DNA from: Larix kaempferi
Lineage: Eukaryota; Streptophyta; Pinopsida; Pinales; Pinaceae
DNA length: 64,000 nt
Reading direction: 5' to 3'
Assembly: GCA_027924585.1 (NCBI GenBank)
Contig: BSBM01000151.1
Location: forward strand, 12,236,001-12,300,000
Shown here in pieces: positions 57,984 through 64,000 of this stretch. The position numbers were made by a program, and so were the translations under genes. Under the pieces are notes generated by a model. That model was not told the DNA's origin and ran no database searches. It saw only the letters and a list, made by a program, of their open reading frames with translations. Every line of letters begins with the position of its first letter. Position 1 is the first letter of the stretch.

Positions 57984-59130
57984 GTTTTGTTTTGTATATC
58001 CACTTGCACTGGACTAGCTTCCTTCCCGGGGAAAGAGAGACAAGATTCCATGTCTCATTGTTTTGCAGTGACTCATATTCTTCATCCATGGAAGCCTACT
58101 ATCTTGGATCATGGAAAGCCTCTTTGAAGGATTGTGGATCAGACCCCGCCATCATGTAGCGCCTCTTTAGGAGTAGTGGATCTATATGACATAGTGCAAG
58201 GTTTGCATCTTGAACCTGAGATCTGGTTCTTCTATGGTCAGATGGATCCCCAGCTACGTTCCTAGCAGCTCCAAGGACTTTTTTAGCCCATTTTGGCCTT
58301 GGATTGGGAGCACGTGTTGGATCTGGATCTACTTGAAATTCATACTCAACATCAAGATCTGATTCAACTTGGTCCTCATATTCAAAATCTGAATCTAGAT
58401 CATCAGAAGAGACATCATTTTGATCTTCATCAAGTGCAAATGGAGTAGGCAAAGAATATGGAAAAAAGTGAGAGAATTCATATTCCTTTAAGGCATAGTT
58501 TGCAACACCTTTTGCTATTAGCTTCCCATAAGAGATCTCTGCAATCTCAACTGCATCATGTCCAAAAACATCTTTCTTTGGTGAACCTGTGTGTGTCATC
58601 TGATAAACAGATAACAAGTTTGCTGCCAAAGAAGGCACATATAGAACATTTTTTAACTTTCCATGCTCCAGTTGTATTGTGCCCTTCCCTTCATTAGAGA
58701 TCTGTGAATCATTTCCCGTGTGAATACTGGGACCATTAGTGAGATCTAGAAAGGAAAAAGACCCTCTGGAGGCAACCATGTGGTTGGAGGCTCCAGAATC
58801 TACAAGGAAGGTTTGTGATTGTGATAATCCAGACTTCAGTGGATGGCATCTCTCATGATCATCTGTCTCACTTCCAGAATCATACTCCCTTTCACCTTCT
58901 GGGAGGGAAATGTTGTGTTGTTTAAGAATTTGGGTCTTTTGATCTATCTTCGTCTTCATGCAAGAACTCTCTAGATGGTTTCCTTTCTTACAGTAGGTAC
59001 ACTTGGTCTTCCTTCTTGGAGTTGGAGGCTCCTTCTGATGGTTTAGGCTTCTCCTTTGGTTTCGATTCAAATTGCTTCTTGTCCATTCCCTTCTACTTCC
59101 CTTTAGCATTTGAATTATTGGTCTCCCCAA
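57883..59130 (-). pseudogene. copia C zinc knuckle, protease, hinge and RT start in one phase
   Basis: From 59130 one phase runs for 343 codons and, past a single TAG at 58096, on to 57883. It holds the zinc knuckle CTYCKKGNHLESSC (CCHC), the protease DSGASNHM, the following FLDLTN and GKGTIQLEHGKLKNVLYVPS blocks, then jumps without gag-pre-integrase or integrase core to an acidic hinge (DLDSDFEYEDQVES). After the stop come MDEEYESLQNNETWNLV and RLVAKGYSQDHGLDYNETFA, the RT N-terminus. The TAG falls where copia RT has Trp. The integrase deletion is in frame. Confidence 0.85.
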
Positions 59131-59199
59131 CCATAAGAGCCCGATTCTTGTAGGCCTCCAGGGCTCCCATTTGGATCATTTTGTCTTGTTCTTGGATCA

Positions 59200-59755
59200 G
59201 GGATTATGTGAATGCATCTAAAGAAGGAATTTTCCAATTGGGGATTGACAATCTCCCAGAGTGAAAGGTAGACACAAATATTGAAAATTCAGGGCCAAAC
59301 TTGCTTAGGATGGATAGCACCAGCTTCTCATCCTTCTTGTCAATTCCACATTGTTTACACTGCATAACCAAGGACTTGAACTTTGAGAAGAACTGTTGTG
59401 GCCACGTTTTGGAGAATGAATTAATTGCTCTTCAACCCAACAATTTCGAAACCTCAGCTCATCTTGCTTACCAAAGAGAGTTTCAAGCTTCAACCAGACC
59501 TCCCTTGGGGGTTTTCAATCCATCCAAATGGAAGAGCAAGTCTTTGGATATGTGAATACACATAAAACCAAAATCCTCATCTAACTTGTTTAGGTACTTT
59601 TCTTTCTCAATAGCTGCTTGAGGTTCGACTTCCTTGCCAATTGTGACCTTGTATAGACTCTTGTTGCATAAGACAATCTACATATCTGCCCTCCAATCCA
59701 GATAATTGAAGGGTGTCAGGATTCTTGGTGTCAAAGGAGCATTCAAATTCTCCAT
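59200..59755 (-). pseudogene. copia C gag
   Basis: MENLNAPLTPRILTPFNYLD opens at 59755 and a stop follows after WRADM. EKYLNKLDEDFGFMCIHIS, then WLKLETLFGKQDELR, are typical copia gag. A phase change near 59300 separates it from the zinc knuckle frame. Confidence 0.82.
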
Positions 59756-59856
59756 CTGTAGCTACTGGAGCGAATGCAAACTACTACTACTGCACTGAAA
59801 ACTTCTCAAAACCCTGCAGAAAACTCTCAAAATCAAAGATAAACCATCTCTGCTGA

Positions 59857-59868
59857 GCTCTGATACCA
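59857..59868 (-). other. tRNA-iMet primer-binding site of element C
   Basis: The minus strand reads TGGTATCAGAGC directly inside the LTR (plus sense GCTCTGATACCA|TGTGAA). Confidence 0.92.
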
Positions 59869-60514
59869 TGTGAAATTTTGGAACACAACGGATCATTGAG
59901 CCTGGGAATACCTCACAGTGACAGAATTAGCAAAGAAGAAGAATTACAGTGAAAATTAGCAAGAATTGAACAGTAAATACATATATGCAAAGAAACTCAG
60001 ATGTGCACAAGAATGCATGTCATATTCCATTAATATGTATACTAAAAGAATATAGTACAATTGGATAAATTCGATTACCCAGGAGGAATTCAAATCCATC
60101 ACAGTCTAGCATAGGAATTATCCCTTCTACAGTGCTCCGATAGTTGCAAACTCAAATGAATGTTAGTTCACTGAAGCTACTGTCAGTTAACTGAGCATGC
60201 AAGGCGCATCAGTGTGTTTTCCATGCAAAATAGGCTAGAGAAGGCGCATTAGTTCATAGTCCGTGGCAATCAGAGCTCAAACCCCCCACTATAGTCATGA
60301 ACTTAGGTGGACTAAACCAGATCACTGAGTTAGCTCCTAAAATCTAGGGAACTGACTTTGCATGGCCTAAATTCATGCATGCGGGCGCATCAAGTGACTA
60401 ATGAGGCCCAGATGACAACTGCACACCACTAGAGGGTCAACAATATCATCCAATATTAGGAAAAAGGAAAAAATGCTAAGGTGGACAATGGTTGGATTAT
60501 TAATTATCCTAACT
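59869..60514 (-). repeat. 5' LTR of copia element C
   Basis: In plus sense it reads TGTGAAATTTTGGAACAC...TTATCCTAACT and matches 56876-57521 with scattered substitutions and no large gaps. Confidence 0.92.
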
Positions 60515-61141
60515 GATCCAAGTCTAGAGGATGCAATAAAGGGAGGTGCTAGAATGATGGGAAACTAGGGAGCTCGAGGAAGGACTATTGGTACCTAAAG
60601 AAGGAAAATAATTATGAAAATCTAGATCAACCATCAGTTGAAGCTAGTATAGTAGATTCATAAGAGATGACATTATGTGAGGCTTTTTGTCTTAGTAATA
60701 AAAGATCTCTATTATATGCTTGGATTTTGGACTAAGGTGCATCTTTCCACAAATCTCCACATAGATCAAACCAACCCTATAGTGGTGGAATGGTTTACTT
60801 GGGTGATGATCATCCCCTAGAAATTGTTGGAAGAGGGGACATTAAGATCAAGTTGGAAGATGGCAGAGAAAGGAAGTTGTGCGATGTATGACATGTATCA
60901 GATCTACAAAAGAATCTGCTCTCAATCAAGATGATGAATAAGTTGAGGTATTCTACTACCTTTCATGACAATCAATGCAAAATTAACAAAGTAACACTCA
61001 TGGTAGAAAGAGGAGAATCTTATGGGACTCTCTATCGTTTATGCAGTGATACAATGACAAATCATGTAGCAACAATAGACTCAAGGAATGTTCTAGGTAT
61101 AACGATGGTGTGCCATCAACAATTTGGACATATAAGTGAAA
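60515..61141 (+). pseudogene. copia A protease and gag-pre-integrase
   Basis: After the GATCC duplication the frame continues with a Cys/Lys-rich stretch, then an aspartic-protease region WILDXGASFH (stop in the active-site position, about 60730), YLGDDHPLEIVGRGDIKIKL, and VSDLQKNLLSIKMMNKL. VCHQQFGHISE (about 61110) is the gag-pre-integrase Trp/His block with Cys for Trp; element D starts right after it. Confidence 0.82.
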
Positions 61142-61500
61142 TGTTGGAACCATATGTTCTATGGTAACCTCACCTTGTTGAATTGTGGAGTCACCATTAG
61201 AGGGAGTCGATCAACCAACTATCTTGGAGCCGATCGTTGACTAAAGTATGTCCACTTTGGATTTGACATCCACCTTCTATGGACAGTTATGGTCATCTCG
61301 ACTTATGTGGTCCTATTGTTGTTAGTTTGGGCCCCTACCCAAACCTATTTATAGATTATCCTTATGGATCGGTCTATCATGGGATCGTGGAGATATTTAT
61401 GCTCTCATGGAGCCATGCTTAAGTGCAAATGGTCTTTGTGGACACCATCGCTCTCTTGGAAACTTTGAGTCACTTCTGCTCTTTTCTTCCTTATCCAACA
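61142..61500 (+). repeat. 5' LTR of element D
   Basis: The ends TGTTGG...CCAACA are complementary, as is usual for LTRs. Length is 359 bases. It contains CTATTTATAGATTATCC, an imperfect TATA region (about 61345). Confidence 0.75.
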
Positions 61501-61512
61501 TGGTATCATAGC
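61501..61512 (+). other. primer-binding site of element D (initiator Met type)
   Basis: TGGTATCATAGC differs by one base from TGGTATCAGAGC and touches the LTR end directly. Confidence 0.75.
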
Positions 61513-61986
61513 AAGTTGGTTCATGATTAAGGGTTTTGCAGAGTGGTCGAGTTCCATTATACGTTGGTGTTTTGATGAGATGCATTTTTTGTTGTTGTGT
61601 TGAGTAAAATGATGAATCATCGAATTCTACCATGGTACCCTAATTCGGGTGTGATATGAATTCATTGGGTATTTCGAGTTCAGTGCATTGTTATTAGCAT
61701 ATTGACTTGTGGTCATCTTTTATTAGTTGACAAAGCTTCGACCAACGATTATTTGTTCGACTAGAGACGACTCCTATATGTGATCGATTGAAGGTCGATT
61801 GCCTCTACTCGACTAGATTACTTATGCATCAATAATTGGTCGGATCTCAAAACTATTTGTTGCACTGATAGCGTTTGGTCTGAACGTTCATTGATCTACG
61901 TGCATGCAACACTATTGACTTAAGTAATCTTCTTGATTAAACCCGAGACTTGCATTGTCTATTTGTGGTACTATTGGAATCGTATC

Positions 61987-63145
61987 CAAAGATGGGTTCC
62001 TTTGACGAAGATTAAGCCTTAGCTTTACAGAAATTGTAGGAGATTTGTGAGAAGAAGGCTATTACCTTACAAGAATCTCATGATCAGATTCCCGGAAAAG
62101 TAGAAGCCTTGCAAACTATTGTTGCTAAATTGCAAATAGAGAATGAAGGATTGAATAATCAATTGAAGGCTGCTCATTCCTTGCTAGAAAATGAAGCTTC
62201 TATGTTTTAGACTGTCATCTTGTGGAGAATGGATGAGAAATATTGGAAGAACGTTGTTATGGAGAACACCTTGGAAAATATTTTCCAAAGTCTTATGGAT
62301 GAATTTGTGGACAAGGCAGATCTCATTAATGACCTATAGGTAGAGGTCATGGTTGTTTCTCATGCCGAAAATGTTTTCTATAAGGAGAATATTTCTAAAC
62401 TAGAGGAAGATATACCTAACTAACTAATGAGGTTGCCTATTTGCAGGCCTTTGTCGATGAGCTTAATGAAGAAGTTGCTCCTCTTCAAGCAAACAACACC
62501 TGCATGCTTGATGAATATCAATCTTTAAAGAAACAACATGATGCCTTGTTGTTGTAGCTGATAGAGAAAGATGAGATTGTTAAGGATTTGCAGGAGTGCA
62601 AGAAGAGTCTTGAACTGGAGATTAACCGACTGCAGGAAGTTGAGAAGAAGATTGTTTATGTTGTTGAGATGCTAGGCTCACCTATTACTTCTTCTACCTT
62701 TGATAATCTTGTTTCTATCCCAATTGTTTGTAAATTAGATGATTCGAAAAAAGATGTAGATGATGTTTTTATTTCATCTCATGATTTGTTGGCTACCAAT
62801 ATTATTTCTCCTAGTTTTGAGAAACACACCACTGGTATAGGGTCTTGATTGCTAAGTAGGGTGGGATATATCGTAGGAGGACTTGGGAAGAATGGACAAG
62901 GTATTGTTGTTCCTATTATCCCTGGAATAAAGTCACCTAGAACAGGTCTTGTCTATGATGTTGTTGTTGCACCTAGTTTTGTTGACACCAGGAAAGTGCA
63001 ATTTGTTGTTGTAGGTGTTCAAATTGAGATGTTGGAAGAACAATCAGTTGTTGATTGTGCTAAACAGATTAATGAATTAGCTGTCTTTGATGAGCCAAAA
63101 TTTGATAATGTTGTTACAAATGACATTATTGTTGCTAGAACATAA
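61987..63145 (+). pseudogene. element D coiled-coil protein with G-patch motif
   Basis: MGSFDED opens near 61995 and is followed by stops and phase changes, but the coiled-coil character persists (VEALQTIVAKLQIENEGLNN; LQECKKSLELEINRLQEVEK). From 62815 the frame reads FEKHTTGIGS-stop-LLSRVGY, then GGLGKNGQGIVVPI. This fits the G-patch consensus (GIGxxLLxxMGW...GLGKxxQGI), a glycine-rich helicase-activating or RNA-binding motif; a TGA stands where Lys or Arg is usual. A further 75 codons follow. Gag assignment is from position only. I do not recognise the family. Confidence 0.6.
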
Positions 63146-63164
63146 ACCCGAGCCTGAATCACAT

Positions 63165-63690
63165 GTTCTATTAGAACATAAATTTGTGCCATATAGTCAT
63201 CCTCATTAGAAGCATCAGAGGACTTTTCCCATGAACCAAAATTATTATAAAGATGGCCATTATGATTTCATAATTTTGTAGAAAAAACGTGAACGATTGA
63301 ACCGTGGATCAATGTCGACTACTCGGATAGATTGTGGTTGGATTGATGAATTGTTGTGGAATCATTTGAATATATGCTTCCATACTTCATACATATGTGT
63401 ATCGTCTACTATACAATCGTGCAGTGCTCCTCTTTCCTATTTTTTTTTTGCTTTAGAGTGCTCAAATGATATTCAAACAAAGATGATGGTGGACTGAGAT
63501 TCAACCAGTGAAGACAGTCGACTGATATATATTAATGTTGATTGAATTAAGAGTGGTCGACTAAGGCTTGACAAGTGGTGACATTCGATTGGATTGTTTG
63601 TCAATTCAATTTTGACTAATATTGTTGTGTTTTGCTATTGATGATTGTGTGATCCCTCAATTGTGTTTAAGGGGGAGGATTGAAATTTTT
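63165..63690. other. non-coding part of element D
   Basis: No frame of protein character is seen. TCGAC/GTCGA words recur (63305, 63510, 63555). Confidence 0.4.
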
Positions 63691-63694
63691 TATA

Positions 63695-63805
63695 TGAGGT
63701 AAACCCAACTAATGTCTTTATGTCAACCCAACTGATGTCTTGATGTCTACTCAACTGTGACTTGTTGAGTCCAACTAAACTATGTTCGACTGAGTTATGT
63801 ATTGG
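63695..63805 (+). repeat. 23-24-bp minisatellite AACCCAACTGATGTCTTGATGTC
   Basis: Four adjacent units can be read: AACCCAACTAATGTCTTTATG, AACCCAACTGATGTCTTGATG, TACTCAACTGTGACTTGTTG, CAACTAAACTATGTTCGACTG, each ending in a GTC or GAG triplet. Identity falls from left to right. Confidence 0.65.
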
Positions 63806-64000
63806 GTTGTCTTTAGTTTGATTATAAATCAATAACTAATGGATGGATAGAGACTGTATTACTAGATAAACACTACTTATTTGTTGCACTTTTGGCTAGT
63901 CTATTGATTGACCGGCTCGTGCTTTCTTGTTGTCTAGTTGACTAATTGACTGGGACTGCTTGAACAACAGTGTAAAAACTTGTTTGATGGATTGGGAAAC

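Larger units (their letters stand above)
56876..60514 (-). mobile_element. internally deleted Ty1/copia element C
   Basis: LTRs of 646 bases (56876-57521 and 59869-60514) enclose only 2347 bases. GATCC duplications lie at 56871-56875 and 60515-60519. Primer site and polypurine tract are both present, but integrase and most of reverse transcriptase/RNase H are missing. The right LTR ends in CT instead of CA, one base change. Confidence 0.92.
50155..61141 (+). mobile_element. Ty1/copia element A, host of three insertions
   Basis: A plus-strand copia can be followed through three pieces: LTR plus gag (to 50891), gag middle (56626-56875), and gag end, protease and gag-pre-integrase (60520-61141). 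Each break coincides exactly with the ends of an inserted element. TSD copies ACAAA and GATCC bracket the first two. Pol and the 3' LTR of A are not in the window. The left edge of the 5' LTR is approximate. Confidence 0.8.
61142..64000 (+). mobile_element. LTR element D with coiled-coil/G-patch frame, runs off the window
   Basis: It interrupts copia A at the gag-pre-integrase block. The LTR TGTTGGAACC...TTATCCAACA (61142-61500) has TGTTGG/CCAACA inverted ends and is followed directly by a primer-site-like sequence. Internal DNA carries a gag-like coiled-coil frame but no pol within the window. The 3' end lies beyond 64000. Confidence 0.7.

Overview
The window looks like nuclear DNA of a seed plant with a large, repeat-rich genome. 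Dense nested LTR retrotransposons, long solo LTRs, two LINE clades, a Helitron with RPA and Rep/helicase genes, and a spliced plant-type host gene point to a gymnosperm or similar lineage; the exact lineage is inference. No rRNA genes, intact tRNA genes, CRISPR arrays or bacterial-type operons were seen. Almost every coding region is a decayed transposon gene. The exceptions are two exons of an apparent host gene (COMM-domain-like, minus strand, 29582-27063), an unbroken RPA70-like gene attached to a Helitron, and a 233-codon open frame in a LINE.

Layout, left to right. 1-about 7330: a plus-strand Ty1/copia pol relic with its 3' LTR, split by a 3.7-kb solo LTR (2143-5837, 5-bp target duplication). 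7330-12682: LTR-like and low-complexity DNA, with a primer-binding-site-like sequence, a 194-bp tandem repeat, a polypurine tract and telobox-like motifs. 12683-18800: a second, related solo LTR carrying a nested RTE-like LINE. 18800-25730: a 32-bp minisatellite, a GGTCACGGCAGCCC-type minisatellite, a 5'-truncated LINE with a 10-bp target duplication, and a copia fragment. 27063-29582: exons 1 and 2 of the host gene, with a triplicated SINE-like repeat in intron 1.

31395-45809 is the most unusual part. Three minus-strand genes follow one another: an RPA70-like gene (intact), a Helitron Rep/Pif1-type helicase gene (six in-frame stops but no frameshift in 1463 codons), and, beyond a GTCGG/GTCGAC-rich satellite array, an unrecognised gene of about 1728 codons decayed almost only by stops. 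A related array lies on the other side of the Helitron genes at 47.5-48.3 kb.

50.1-64 kb is a nested stack. One plus-strand copia element (A) has been hit by a complete but dead Ty3/gypsy element (B, minus), by an internally deleted copia element (C, minus) and by an LTR element (D, plus) whose coiled-coil gag-like frame ends in a G-patch motif. Target duplications, LTR ends, primer sites and polypurine tracts can be read directly for B and C.
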